Shown: positions 1 through 8,785, numbered from the stretch's first letter. The stretch is DNA of 64,000 bases from GCA-2862585 sp965661345 (GCA_965661345.1 CBFIDK010000003.1:106424-170423), one strand, 5' to 3'. Notes: generated from the sequence alone by a model not told the origin. Numbers and translations: made by a program.

Positions 1-207
1 TACTGCATAATCGACTTTTTCTCCTTTTTTTAAACCAACATCAGCAATGTATTCTGGTACAACCTCAAGAGGGCTAAAAACATCATAGCCTAAGGCAGAT
101 ATAAAAGGTAATACAAAAGCTGTTTTTGTCGCTTCTTCAGTACCTATTTGTTCTTTTAACTCATCAAATTTTTGAGATAATGATTCGATTTTCGATTTAA
201 TTTCCAT
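1..207 (-). CDS. HsdR N-terminal-like protein (partial)
   Basis: Only the first 69 residues are present; the gene runs off the left edge. The start is the ATG at 205-207. The visible part begins with a charged amphipathic helix (MEIKSKIESLSQKFDELKEQ), followed by TEEATKTAFVLPFISALGYDV, a VVPEYIADVG stretch and KKGEKVDYAV. From memory this resembles the nuclease-like N-terminal domain of type I restriction R subunits that also occurs in free-standing proteins of about 350 residues. In that family the Glu, the Asp of the VDY segment and a later Lys form the PD-(D/E)xK site, but the last part is outside the window. Whether this is a defence gene or the common stand-alone housekeeping-like form cannot be decided here. 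Confidence 0.6.
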   Translation of the reverse strand, partial: MEIKSKIESLSQKFDELKEQIGTEEATKTAFVLPFISALGYDVFSPLEVVPEYIADVGLKKGEKVDYAV

Positions 208-287
208 TGATTTCTTTTTTAAATTTTAATATTCCTAAGTGATAAGGGCTATCTAAAATGAAGATGTTAAAGTCTTGTGAAATTAAT

Positions 288-590
288 TTACATGGCTGCA
301 ACCCCTAAAATGGCTCCAAATACAAATAGTAGTAATATTATTCCAATAAGTGAAATTACTAAACCAGCAACTGCCATTCCTTTTGGCTTTTTAAAAATAC
401 CAACAGAAGATAAAATAAGTCCTAAAAGCCATACTATCCAACCTAAAACTGGAACCCATCCAAGGAATAAGCCAATTAAAGCTAAAATTAAACCAGCAGT
501 CCCAATGCTATTAGATTTTTTTTCTTGCTGATTAATGATAATCGTTTGTGCTGAGCTGTTTTGTTCTTCAGTTTGTAATTCTTCTGACAT
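288..590 (-). CDS. Small DUF4190-like membrane protein
   Basis: A 100-residue protein read from the ATG at 588-590 (MSEELQTEEQ). An upstream in-frame ATG would add 15 residues of unlikely AT-rich leader. The first 35 residues are hydrophilic and Glu/Gln-rich. Then come two long hydrophobic blocks: residues about 30-65, which may form a hairpin of two helices around WVPVLGWIVW, and about 70-98 (AVAGLVISLIGIILLLFVFG), joined by the basic loop FKKPKG. This layout resembles DUF4190-type small inner-membrane proteins whose function is unknown. It lies alone on the minus strand between two unrelated genes, so context gives no role. Confidence 0.55.
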   Translation of the reverse strand: MSEELQTEEQNSSAQTIIINQQEKKSNSIGTAGLILALIGLFLGWVPVLGWIVWLLGLILSSVGIFKKPKGMAVAGLVISLIGIILLLFVFGAILGVAAM

Positions 591-669
591 AATTCTAATA
601 TTTATATTAATAACAATTTTATCGAGGGCTATCAAAAATGTAACTTAAGGTTTTGTAGTGTTTTTTGGT

Positions 670-1095
670 TTATTGGGCTATTACATATTCTTTAGTCGTT
701 TTTGTCCGTTTGGCTATGCGTTCTTTCAGTTCTTCCAAATCACTTGAATACTCATAATCCATCAAGTGGGGGTTGTTGGGGTTAAGGTTATTTTTAAGAT
801 TGAAATAGATAATTTTTAAATGTTTGGTATAAGCTGGCATAATGGTACAGCCCAAGTATATTATTTCTGGGCTTTTCTTTAAATGGTTTTCTAGATAGCG
901 TTTGCAAGGTTTGTAATGGGGAAACTTAATCACTCTAAATTCTATACAGTAACTTTCATATCCAAAATCGTGGGCATAAAAGCTTGGGCAATCCCTCCAA
1001 AACCACCACCACTTTTTTATTTGTACCCAATACTCTTCTTTACTTTTTCCAAGAGCATCGGTGGTGATACTCTTTTTAATTCTAAATTTTTCCAT
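670..1095 (-). CDS. Hypothetical protein, aromatic-rich
   Basis: A 141-residue protein that I do not recognise. It has no signal peptide or membrane helix. The N-terminal third contains a striking aromatic run (KKWWWFWRD at about residues 27-35), and three cysteines lie at about residues 36, 50 and 63. The C-terminal third is rich in Lys, Glu and Asn and ends in a probable helix (SSDLEELKERIAKRTKTTKE). It looks like a soluble cytoplasmic protein. It begins 47 bases downstream of the stop of the SIMPL gene and points the same way, so they could be co-transcribed. Codon use matches its neighbours. Confidence 0.55.
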   Translation of the reverse strand: MEKFRIKKSITTDALGKSKEEYWVQIKKWWWFWRDCPSFYAHDFGYESYCIEFRVIKFPHYKPCKRYLENHLKKSPEIIYLGCTIMPAYTKHLKIIYFNLKNNLNPNNPHLMDYEYSSDLEELKERIAKRTKTTKEYVIAQ

Positions 1096-1142
1096 TACGC
1101 TTTACTCAAAAAAACTCTTTATTCACCTTAAAAGGCAGTTGT

Positions 1143-1850
1143 TTACTCTATCCCAAACTTGACAAAAACCGAGGCTTTAAGTTTTATCTTTTGGAATTGT
1201 ATATCGGTATTATCCAAAGCTTCTTTATCTTCGATCAGTCCGACAAACTGTTGTAAACTGGCTCTGGCTTTTTGTCTAAAATTACTATTTACATTATCAT
1301 ATATGCCTGCATTTTTTTCATATACCTGTAGGGCTTTTCCCGTGCGTTGGCCTATAGCATTAAGTAAATAATCTGCCTTTTCTTTAGCCGTTTTAATGGC
1401 GTTGATGCGTACATCTTTTTTGAAAGTATGTATTTTTGAATGGTTGACCTCTGAAATGTAAGCGTCTTGTATATTGAGCAAATCGAGTTGTTCAAAAATT
1501 TTACCAACCATATAGGCGTCTTTAGCTTTTAAGCGGTATTGCCTCTGACTCACTGTTTTTTTATTCATCCATCTAATGGGAATATAATCCGCATGAGCAT
1601 TCGAAAACTCCAAATCCTCTAAGCTTAAACCAATGGCTTTTAAAGCATTTTTCAGAGCCTCTTCTTGCTCTTCTACCGTCCGATGGTTTCCATTATTCCG
1701 TTCTCGAATAGTAATGGCAATGTATATTTCATCTGGAATGACTTCCATTTCGGCAGTGCCAGTAACTTCAATAAAAGGGGGTTGATTGTCTTGCCCAAAT
1801 GCACATAAAATACAAGTGAGAAATAATAAGGAAAGCAGTGTGTTTTTCAT
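1143..1850 (-). CDS. SIMPL domain (DUF541) protein, exported
   Basis: A 235-residue protein with a signal peptide (MKNTLLSLLFLTCILCAFGQ, cleavage after about residue 19). The mature part opens with PFIEVTGTAEMEVIPDEIYIAI, the typical start of the SIMPL/DUF541 fold. A long helix with YRLKAKD follows, then a second half containing RINAIKTAKEKADYLLNAIGQ, another family hallmark. SIMPL proteins form periplasmic oligomers (BP26-like), and their role in Bacteroidota is unknown. The gene lies downstream of the HAD phosphatase with 109 bases between them, including a possible weak terminator hairpin. Confidence 0.8.
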   Translation of the reverse strand: MKNTLLSLLFLTCILCAFGQDNQPPFIEVTGTAEMEVIPDEIYIAITIRERNNGNHRTVEEQEEALKNALKAIGLSLEDLEFSNAHADYIPIRWMNKKTVSQRQYRLKAKDAYMVGKIFEQLDLLNIQDAYISEVNHSKIHTFKKDVRINAIKTAKEKADYLLNAIGQRTGKALQVYEKNAGIYDNVNSNFRQKARASLQQFVGLIEDKEALDNTDIQFQKIKLKASVFVKFGIE

Positions 1851-1874
1851 AGTTCTTTTATGTTATTAAATAAA

Positions 1875-1899
1875 TAACCCACACTGTACGCATGGGTTA
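1875..1899 (-). terminator. Possible weak terminator hairpin
   Basis: A perfect 7-bp inverted repeat (TAACCCA / TGGGTTA) with an 11-base loop lies just past the HAD phosphatase gene. On the minus strand it is followed by a T-rich but interrupted tract. The long loop and broken U-run make it a weak candidate, so read-through into the SIMPL gene is plausible. Confidence 0.3.
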
Positions 1900-1959
1900 C
1901 TTCATAAAAAAACTTATCTCGGTTAAGATGGGATAGCCTAGACCCAAATATAGTGTTTT

Positions 1960-2607
1960 TTAGGAAAACGGAAATTCCTTTTTTATCAAAATTTCTAATT
2001 CCTGACAATTGTCTACTGTAAACAGTGGTGGGTAGTGGCTAAAGTCGCCATGCCCCCAATGTACGCCAACGGTAGCCATACCGTGCTTATTGGCTCCTAT
2101 TATGTCGTATTTGGTATCGCCAATCATTAGGCAATCTTTGGCTTCGAGGGAATACTGTTCCAATATGTAAGCAATAATTTCGGCTTTGTCGCTTCGGCTG
2201 TTGTCCATATTACAGCCTACTATTTCAACAAATAAATCGTCCAGTTGGTGGTCTTTGAGAATCTCTTTGGCAAAAAGTGTAGGTTTGGAAGTGGCTACAA
2301 ATAAAGTATAGCCTTGGTCTTTCAGTTGCTTTAGCAATTCATCGACATAGGGAAATAGGGCGTTTTGGTGAATGCCAGTCTTTGCATAGTAAGCTCTAAA
2401 ATAGCCTACTGCCTCAAGGGCTTGAGCATAAGATAGTCCCAACTTTTCTTGAAAAGAATCCATAATGGGTGGGCCTATAAACTGATGAAGCTCCTCATTG
2501 CTGGGTAGCACTACTCCCATCGTATCGGCTGCGTAGCGTATAGAATTCAGAATGCCTTCTTTGGGCTCTATAATGGTGCCGTCAAGGTCAAATAAAAGGT
2601 GCTTCAT
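1960..2607 (-). CDS. HAD hydrolase, phosphoglycolate phosphatase-like
   Basis: A 215-residue cytoplasmic phosphatase of the haloacid dehalogenase superfamily. Motif I is FDLDGT with nucleophile Asp7 and Asp9. Motif II is the VATSK stretch (Thr106/Ser107). The motif III lysine is probably in RSDKAE near 141, and motif IV is GDTKYD (Asp164, Asp168). The helical cap between about residues 15 and 80 (EGILNSIRYA, FIGPPI) is the C1 type of the Gph/PhnX subgroup. Likely substrates are small phosphates such as 2-phosphoglycolate, but HAD specificity cannot be read from motifs. It lies 26 bases after the PorE-like gene in the same direction. Confidence 0.8.
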   Translation of the reverse strand: MKHLLFDLDGTIIEPKEGILNSIRYAADTMGVVLPSNEELHQFIGPPIMDSFQEKLGLSYAQALEAVGYFRAYYAKTGIHQNALFPYVDELLKQLKDQGYTLFVATSKPTLFAKEILKDHQLDDLFVEIVGCNMDNSRSDKAEIIAYILEQYSLEAKDCLMIGDTKYDIIGANKHGMATVGVHWGHGDFSHYPPLFTVDNCQELEILIKKEFPFS

Positions 2608-2633
2608 TTAAAATTTTGTTAAGGCTAACAGTA

Positions 2634-4685
2634 TTAATTGGCCGTAATTTCAAACTCCGTACGCCTATTATTAGCTCTTCCTTCCTTAGTATTATTGGTG
2701 TCAACTGGTCGGCTAGCGCCATAGCCTTTGGCAGTTACTCGATCGCCATCTACCGCTCTAGATACCAAATACTGACGTACGGCTTCTGCTCTTCTCTGAG
2801 AAAGGGTTTCATTGGCCGCTTTGCCGCCTACGTTATCGGTATGTCCGGAAAGCTCAATTTTTAGACTTGGCACATCGTTCATCAGCTGAATGAGTCGGTC
2901 TAGCTCGGGATAAGAATCTATTTTTACCTCCGATCTTCCGGTATCGAAAAAGACGTTTCTTAGGGCAATTTTACTACCAATGTCAATGTTTTTCAGTTCA
3001 ATGTCTTTATTGATCATATTGTATGCCGAGCCTTTGGGTAAATTGAAGTTTTCGGAATGAAATAAGTAGCCTTCGGCCTCTACCGAAATACCATAATTTA
3101 ATCCTGAAGGTAAAGATAGTAAGAACTTACCTGTGGCACTGTTGGAACGCATCACGGCATATACTTCTCCTGTGGAGTTATCAAAAATCTTAATCTCCGC
3201 TTCTACTGGGTCTTGCAACAGACCGTCTAGAATTCGTCCTTTGAATACGGTAAGGCTATTGGCTACCGTAACCTCAACCGTTTCGGGAGTGTAGGTATCT
3301 TCTATGGGTGAGGCGATACTTGCAATGAGGTTATCCTCGGAAGCTACTGTTGGTTTTTTGGGCTCACCCCAAAAGGTGGCACAATAAATGTCCATTCCCC
3401 CTGCTCCACCGTCTCTGTTGGAAGCAAAATAGGCATACTTACCGTTGGCAGAAATGCTAAAATACAATTCGTCAAAGGGTGTGTTTATAGGATATCCCAT
3501 GTTAATGGGTTTGCCCCACAGACCGAGTTCTTCATCTCTATAGGAAACAAAAACATCATAGCCGCCAATTGAGGAATGCCCTTGAGAACAGAAATACATG
3601 GTATTGCCGTCTGGCGCCATATAGACCGAACCTTCTTGGAAACCGGTATTGATTTCCTGTCCAGCACTTTGAGATTGCCCCCAAAACTTTTCTTCCATGT
3701 CTTTCTTCCCACTGAAATTAATGTTTTGATCGCCACCAAATCCGCCATCACTTACAAAATATACTTTAATGTCCTGTGGGTCATAAGAAGCAAAGGTTTC
3801 ATTGCCCTCAACGTTTACCACTTTAGACATTTTGAGCTTTGGCTCTCCCCAGTTTTTGCCGTTTAGTTTGGATTCGTAAATATCGCTTTGTCCATCGGTA
3901 TCTTTGAACAGCAGGAGTCGCTGACCGTCATAGGCCAAACTAGACGACACGTCATCACCATCGGTATTAAGACTGTTTACAGAGGATAATCGCACCCACT
4001 TTCTTCTGTTTCTCTCGGCGGTATAAATGTCAAAATTGCCTGTTTTGTTACTGTTGAAAATAATATCAGACCCATCGGCAGTAATGCTTGGGGCTATCTC
4101 GTCTTGTTGAGAATTTAGCTCTTTAACATTATCTACCCAAACCCTCGTTTTAATACCAAAAATTTCGGCACCGCTTTTACATTCCTTGATGTGCTTGCGG
4201 TTCAGCCTCTTATAGACTTCTAGCTTCTTTGGGTTTTCTAATGTTCCGTATTTTTTAAAGGCTTTTTCTGCTTCTTCAAAATCGCGTTCCAACTGATAGG
4301 CTTTTCCTAATAAAAAATATAAAAATGGATCGGCATCTTCACCTGCCAATTCCAACGACTTTTTCAAGTATGGCATGGCTAGGTATGGCGTGTTGGTGTA
4401 GAGGTAAGCGTGCCCTACTTTTCTGTTCAAATCCGAATTATTTGGATTGAAGTCTTGTGCTGATAAATAATAACTCAAGGCTTCTTCAAATTCTTCAAAA
4501 GCATTAACCATAGCTAATACTTTTTGCTCTCCTTTTTCTAGAAAAATATCGCCCTGTTCGATATTGTTTTTAGCCAGTTCAAAGCCGTCTTTATCGTCTT
4601 TAAAATTCCCTTTTTTGAAAGCTACATCTTGTGCGAATACGCTCAAACTAAGTGCCAGTGCTAGTAGTGTTGTTATCTGTCTCAT
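2634..4685 (-). CDS. PorE-like OmpA/PD40/TPR envelope protein
   Basis: A 683-residue exported protein with signal peptide MRQITTLLALALSLSVFAQ. In order it shows a TPR region (about 35-165), a beta-propeller of PD40/WD40-like repeats (about 190-440, with units such as IAPSITADGSDIIFNSNKTG), a carboxypeptidase-regulatory-like fold (about 480-560) and an OmpA C-terminal peptidoglycan-binding domain (about 570-683: LSGHTDNVGG, NNRRTEFEI). This is the architecture of T9SS PorE, which links the outer-membrane secretion ring to peptidoglycan. Flavobacteria carry several paralogues, and a second copy is at 18913-20802, so assignment as the true PorE is uncertain. Unlike PorE of Porphyromonas, no lipobox is seen. 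Its start is one base past the stop of the TPR gene, so the two are surely co-transcribed. Confidence 0.8.
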   Translation of the reverse strand: MRQITTLLALALSLSVFAQDVAFKKGNFKDDKDGFELAKNNIEQGDIFLEKGEQKVLAMVNAFEEFEEALSYYLSAQDFNPNNSDLNRKVGHAYLYTNTPYLAMPYLKKSLELAGEDADPFLYFLLGKAYQLERDFEEAEKAFKKYGTLENPKKLEVYKRLNRKHIKECKSGAEIFGIKTRVWVDNVKELNSQQDEIAPSITADGSDIIFNSNKTGNFDIYTAERNRRKWVRLSSVNSLNTDGDDVSSSLAYDGQRLLLFKDTDGQSDIYESKLNGKNWGEPKLKMSKVVNVEGNETFASYDPQDIKVYFVSDGGFGGDQNINFSGKKDMEEKFWGQSQSAGQEINTGFQEGSVYMAPDGNTMYFCSQGHSSIGGYDVFVSYRDEELGLWGKPINMGYPINTPFDELYFSISANGKYAYFASNRDGGAGGMDIYCATFWGEPKKPTVASEDNLIASIASPIEDTYTPETVEVTVANSLTVFKGRILDGLLQDPVEAEIKIFDNSTGEVYAVMRSNSATGKFLLSLPSGLNYGISVEAEGYLFHSENFNLPKGSAYNMINKDIELKNIDIGSKIALRNVFFDTGRSEVKIDSYPELDRLIQLMNDVPSLKIELSGHTDNVGGKAANETLSQRRAEAVRQYLVSRAVDGDRVTAKGYGASRPVDTNNTKEGRANNRRTEFEITAN

Positions 4686-4686
4686 C

Positions 4687-5784
4687 TTATTCGCAGTTAT
4701 TGATGTAATATTCTTTTCCTTTTTCCATGCCTAAGTCGTAGGCTTTTTGCCAATCATCGCAAGCACCGTCTACATTTCTTAGCATCTCACGGGTAATCCC
4801 TCTGTTAAGTAGTGCCGTGGCATTGTTTGGCTGTAACTTTACGGCCATTTCTAAATCGGCCAGTGCGCCCGTATAATTTTCTTTCATGTGATAGATAGCC
4901 GCTCTATTGCACAAGGCCATAGCATACTCTGAATTTATCTCTATGGCTTTCTTAAAGTCTTTGAGTGCCATGTCAAAATTTTCTGTTTCAAAATACACCG
5001 TTCCTCTGTTGTTGTAAGCCATTTCATAATTGGCATCGGCAGAGATTGCTTTTGTATAATATTCAATGGCTTTTTCTCTATTTCCAGACTTGCGGTAAGC
5101 ACTTGCCAAATTGTTGTAAATAAACGCCTGAGCATCGCTTTGTGCTGCTTTTAGATAATCGGCAATGGCTTTGTCGTAATCTTCTAACGCTCTGTAGCAA
5201 CTCCCTCTATCGTTGAGGGCGTAAGCGTAATTTGGGTTTATACTTATGGCTTGAGAATAGGCTGCAATGGCTTGCTGATAGTCTTTGTCCACATAAAAAA
5301 TGACTCCTTTGTTATATGCGGCTTCTGCCCATGTCGGATCAGCAGATAACAGACGGTCATAGGCCGTAATGGCTTTATCGCTCTCTTTGTTTTCATCGTA
5401 AGATTTAGCTTGCTGAAAAAGAGCGTCAAAATTTGTTTGGTCTAGTACAAAGGCTTGCTCCAAAGTGCTAATCGCCTCTGCATATTGTTTGTTTTCTTTC
5501 TGGGCTAAACCTTTGTTATAGTAGGCATCGCTATTGCTGGAATCCAAAGCGATGACCTCATCAAACAAACTTATGGATTTGCTAAAGTTGGATTCTGCAA
5601 ATGCCGTTGAGGCTGCATTGTAAGTTTCTTGAATTTGTTGCATTAGCGCATTGCTCGTGTTAATGGCGGCAATGGAATCTCTAAATTGCACCTCTTCTTG
5701 GGTAAGAGTAGAATCGGCTTGTTCTTGCGCATGGACTGTAAATACCATTAAAAACAGAGCCGCTAACATCAGGTAGTGTCTCAT
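4687..5784 (-). CDS. Exported tetratricopeptide repeat protein
   Basis: A 365-residue protein with a signal peptide (MRHYLMLAALFLMVFTVHAQ) followed by about eight tandem TPR units from about residue 45 to 350. Repeated signatures include AYYNKGLAQKENKQYAEAI, AYNKGVIFYVDKDYQQAI, ALNDRGSCYRALEDYDKAI and AYNNRGTVYFETENFDMAL. TPR arrays are protein-binding scaffolds. The C-terminal CDDWQKAYDLG is a common ending of this family. Only one base separates it from the PorE-like gene, so it probably works with that peptidoglycan-anchored protein in the periplasm; that functional link is inference. Confidence 0.85.
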   Translation of the reverse strand: MRHYLMLAALFLMVFTVHAQEQADSTLTQEEVQFRDSIAAINTSNALMQQIQETYNAASTAFAESNFSKSISLFDEVIALDSSNSDAYYNKGLAQKENKQYAEAISTLEQAFVLDQTNFDALFQQAKSYDENKESDKAITAYDRLLSADPTWAEAAYNKGVIFYVDKDYQQAIAAYSQAISINPNYAYALNDRGSCYRALEDYDKAIADYLKAAQSDAQAFIYNNLASAYRKSGNREKAIEYYTKAISADANYEMAYNNRGTVYFETENFDMALKDFKKAIEINSEYAMALCNRAAIYHMKENYTGALADLEMAVKLQPNNATALLNRGITREMLRNVDGACDDWQKAYDLGMEKGKEYYINNCE

Positions 5785-5858
5785 TATTATTTTTTCTTAA
5801 ATATAGAAATAGTGGCTTTAATAAAATTTAAAATTTGCGTAAAGTTTTTTACAAATTA

Positions 5859-6068
5859 TCAACTGGACCAACTGGCCGATGATAAGCGAATTTTTACATC
5901 CTCTTCAGCACTAATTTTAAGGGATTTGTATTCCGTACCGTTTACTTCATTGTAAGACCTGTGAGCACTATCGCAATAGGGCATTTTAGCACTTAGTCCA
6001 CAAGTACAAATGCTGTAACGTTTGTCTTTTTTTAATTCTATTTCAATCTCTTTAGTCGACTCATTCAT
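5859..6068 (-). CDS. CDGSH-type iron-sulfur protein, variant motif
   Basis: A 69-residue protein carrying the CDGSH 2Fe-2S binding pattern C-x-C-x2-S-x3-P-x-C-D-x-x-H: Cys21, Cys23, Ser26, Pro30, Cys32, Asp33 and His36. The usual Gly after Asp is replaced by Ser34 (CDSAH). Three Cys and one His would ligate the cluster. MitoNEET-type proteins carry labile redox or cluster-transfer centres; the bacterial role is unknown. No signal peptide is present, so it is cytoplasmic. Its start overlaps the end of the SGNH esterase gene by eight bases, indicating translational coupling, although a functional link between a cytoplasmic Fe-S protein and a secreted esterase is not obvious. Confidence 0.75.
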   Translation of the reverse strand: MNESTKEIEIELKKDKRYSICTCGLSAKMPYCDSAHRSYNEVNGTEYKSLKISAEEDVKIRLSSASWSS

Positions 6069-7320
6069 TTTTAATTAGTTTAAAGGTGGTTACTTCATCG
6101 CCATTACGTATTTCTACGATGTACTGGCCTGCTTGGGTTAATGAGGAAAGGTAAATGCGTTCGCCATGGTTAACTTTTTGTTCTAAGACAACATCACCTA
6201 AAAGGTTGTAAATTTTTAAATCGCTGTGATGAGCTACACCTTCAATGGTAATATAGTTGTTTGCTGGGGTTGGAAAAATCTTCAATTTATTGTTTAAATC
6301 TGTATAATATACGTTGGTAGTATCAGAACTTCCTTCAATATCAATGTTATAACTTATGGTTTTCTGTAAGCAATCATCGTTTGTGAAAACAGACAGAACA
6401 ACAGTGTGTTGACCTTCGGTAAAGCTATGCGTTGCATCGCTAGAATTAGCGGTTGTACCGTCCCCAAAATCCCATTCTATATTTTCAGTGTTTGAAGCAG
6501 ACATGCTGAAAGAATACGTGCTGTCATTTAGTTGTAAGGTATCTGCCGATTGTATGGCAAACATATTCCATACGTCTGTGCTATCTAAAACTACAGAAGA
6601 TGCAATGTTTTGCAAAGTAGCAGCCTCTTCTTCGGTAAGACCACTTGGCGGTAAAAAAGTAGAACCTACACAGCTTTTCTGAAAAATAGTGCTGTAAATT
6701 ACACAAGCTGCTAAATAGGAGCCCGCTTGGTTTGGGTGACTCTCATCACCAGTGTACAATTCAAAATTAGGGTTATCGTTAATCGACTTTTTCCATGCCA
6801 TGCCAACAGGCGCTACCGTAGCGTCATTGTCCATACCCATTTCTAAATAGGACTCTCTCAACCGTTGTTGCATGCCTTCATAAGTAGCTACTGCAGGGTA
6901 AGACGGACCGTTCATTGAATCCCCATTTTTTCGCCCCCAAGTCATAAAGAATACAGGTTCTGTACAGCTATTGTTAACATAGATGGAGTCCACTAAGGCT
7001 TGTGCATAAGGATAAACTTCATCTTCTACTTGCCACGGCGGTAAGCTAGGCTCTTGGCTTTGGGCTTGCAGAATTACAAAATCCCAATCTTGTTGCCTTA
7101 TCTTTTGCATACTGCTAGAATTTGCTTCAGCATGATTTAACAAACGCCAGCCACCTGGTGTATTACTTTGGACCTGAAGCGTATCTCCCATTGAAGTCGC
7201 TATTTCTGATACCATGGTAGGTAATTGATTGTAAAAGGTGTACGAATTACCCAAAAACAAAGCATCATAGGATTGAGCATAAATAGAAATGGGTAAAAGA
7301 AGGAGAAACAATTTTTTCAT
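6061..7320 (-). CDS. Secreted SGNH hydrolase with PKD and T9SS domain
   Basis: A 419-residue protein with signal peptide MKKLFLLLLPISIYAQ. Residues about 18-215 are an SGNH/GDSL-like hydrolase: block I is LFLGNSYT (nucleophile Ser26) and block V is DESHPNQAGSYLAA (Asp192, His195), resembling the DUF4886 group. A PKD domain follows (about 270-310, WDFGDGT). The C-terminal about 75 residues are a T9SS type A sorting domain (LKIFPTPANNYITI, YNLLGDVV, ending TTFKLIKNE). It is therefore probably a cell-surface or released esterase, perhaps acting on acylated polysaccharide; the substrate is inference. Confidence 0.85.
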   Translation of the reverse strand: MKKLFLLLLPISIYAQSYDALFLGNSYTFYNQLPTMVSEIATSMGDTLQVQSNTPGGWRLLNHAEANSSSMQKIRQQDWDFVILQAQSQEPSLPPWQVEDEVYPYAQALVDSIYVNNSCTEPVFFMTWGRKNGDSMNGPSYPAVATYEGMQQRLRESYLEMGMDNDATVAPVGMAWKKSINDNPNFELYTGDESHPNQAGSYLAACVIYSTIFQKSCVGSTFLPPSGLTEEEAATLQNIASSVVLDSTDVWNMFAIQSADTLQLNDSTYSFSMSASNTENIEWDFGDGTTANSSDATHSFTEGQHTVVLSVFTNDDCLQKTISYNIDIEGSSDTTNVYYTDLNNKLKIFPTPANNYITIEGVAHHSDLKIYNLLGDVVLEQKVNHGERIYLSSLTQAGQYIVEIRNGDEVTTFKLIKNE

Positions 7321-7390
7321 TTTATATTTTTTTTAAGATTTGATAAAAGTACAAAATCATAATCAATATAAAAAAAACTACTTTTGTGTT

Positions 7391-8785
7391 ATGAAGAATT
7401 CGAGTTTTAAACTAGTTGTGGCGCTATTTGCCGTGTTTTTATTGGCAAGTTGTGACACCCCAAAATCACTGACCTCTAAAGGAGATAAATTTTCTGAAAA
7501 ATCCTTGTATGCCGATGCTTGTAAATTTTATATGCAGGCACTTGATCAAAAGAGCGACTTCATTGATGCCAAAGAAGGCCTGAGATTAGCGGGACAAAAA
7601 CAAGTTAACCTACATTTAGATAACTTTTTCAAATCAAAGAATTTCGGTGAAGAACGCCAGGCAATTTACCACTACAGAGATGCATCTTCTCTTCAAAATA
7701 AAATTGCCAATTACTCTATTCAGATTGATATCCCTGGAACTTACACTAAAGATTACAACAGCTTGGTAGATGATTACGTTAAAGAAAACTACGATAAGGC
7801 CATTGACTTGCTTGAAGAAGAAAAGTTTGCTGAATCCGAAGAAATTTTAAAAGAAATCACGCTTTTAAAACCGAATTTTAAGGATGTTGAAAGCATGAAA
7901 AACGTGGCTACTTTTGAGCCCATTTACCGTACTGCCAATTCATTTTTAGAAAACGAAAAATTCCGTGCTGCTTATTATGAATTTGAGAAAATACCTGATT
8001 CTTACAAAGAATGTGAAAGCCGTAAAGCCCTAGCATTAGATGCAGGACTATTGACTATTGGTGTAATGGAATTTACAAATTCTAGTCGTCAGAAAGGCGG
8101 AGAAGCAGCTATTTCTGCACTGATTACCGAAAAAATAATTAAACTAGACAACCCGTTTATAAAACTAGTAGACCGCCAACAAGTACAAGCCTTCATTGAT
8201 GAACAGCTTTTAGGAATGAGCGGTCAAGTGTTGGAAGGCACCAATGCTCAAGCAGGTGGGTTGATTGGTGCTAAAGCTATGCTTAACGGTAAAATGGTGA
8301 GTTTTTCAAAGCAAGAACAACCCATTCAGAAGAGCAGCAAAAAAGCTTGGCTAGAGAAAAAAACACGTAAGTACAATGAAGAAACTGAAAAATACTATTA
8401 CGAAACCGAATACGATAAAATCAGATACAACGAATATTTTGGCAGTAATAGCATACAGATAGGTTTTCAATTTCAACTGGTGTCTACCGAAAGTGGTGAG
8501 ATCCTTTTAACTAAGTTGATTAACATTACCAAAAGCGATGAAATACACTATGCTCAATCGAGCTACAATTCAAGAAATATTGTTCCAGGAGACTGGCGTT
8601 GGGAAAATAGAACAAGTCCCAACGATAAAGTAAGAGACTCTTTCAGCGAAAAACGTGCCTTAAATAATTTATTCAAAAATAAAAAAACCTTACTCTCAAT
8701 TAATGAATTAACGAATTTTGCATACGATGAAATTGCGGAAAAGGTTCGCGATAAAATTAACAACTACAATCCTGAAAATGAATAA
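7391..8785 (+). CDS. CsgG-like outer-membrane lipoprotein with TPR region
   Basis: A 464-residue protein starting at the ATG at 7391; an upstream in-frame ATG at 7340 would bury the signal peptide. The lipobox is LLASC (Cys21). Residues about 30-220 are helical and TPR-like (KSLYADACKFYMQALDQ, KFAESEEILKEITLLKP). From about residue 228 a CsgG/FlgO-like domain begins: LLTIGVMEFTNSSRQKGGEA, then KLVDRQQVQAFIDEQLLGMSGQ and GGLIGAKAMLNGKMVSF. CsgG-fold proteins form outer-membrane pores or rings. No csgE, csgF or curlin genes are seen nearby, and its partner is an LPP20 lipoprotein whose start overlaps this stop by eight bases, so the two are translationally coupled. Confidence 0.65.
   Translation: MKNSSFKLVVALFAVFLLASCDTPKSLTSKGDKFSEKSLYADACKFYMQALDQKSDFIDAKEGLRLAGQKQVNLHLDNFFKSKNFGEERQAIYHYRDASSLQNKIANYSIQIDIPGTYTKDYNSLVDDYVKENYDKAIDLLEEEKFAESEEILKEITLLKPNFKDVESMKNVATFEPIYRTANSFLENEKFRAAYYEFEKIPDSYKECESRKALALDAGLLTIGVMEFTNSSRQKGGEAAISALITEKIIKLDNPFIKLVDRQQVQAFIDEQLLGMSGQVLEGTNAQAGGLIGAKAMLNGKMVSFSKQEQPIQKSSKKAWLEKKTRKYNEETEKYYYETEYDKIRYNEYFGSNSIQIGFQFQLVSTESGEILLTKLINITKSDEIHYAQSSYNSRNIVPGDWRWENRTSPNDKVRDSFSEKRALNNLFKNKKTLLSINELTNFAYDEIAEKVRDKINNYNPENE

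Noticed and set aside
916..1131. A plus-strand open frame over the 670-1095 gene.
   Set aside because: Its product has no recognisable domain and lies in antisense to a better-supported minus-strand gene.
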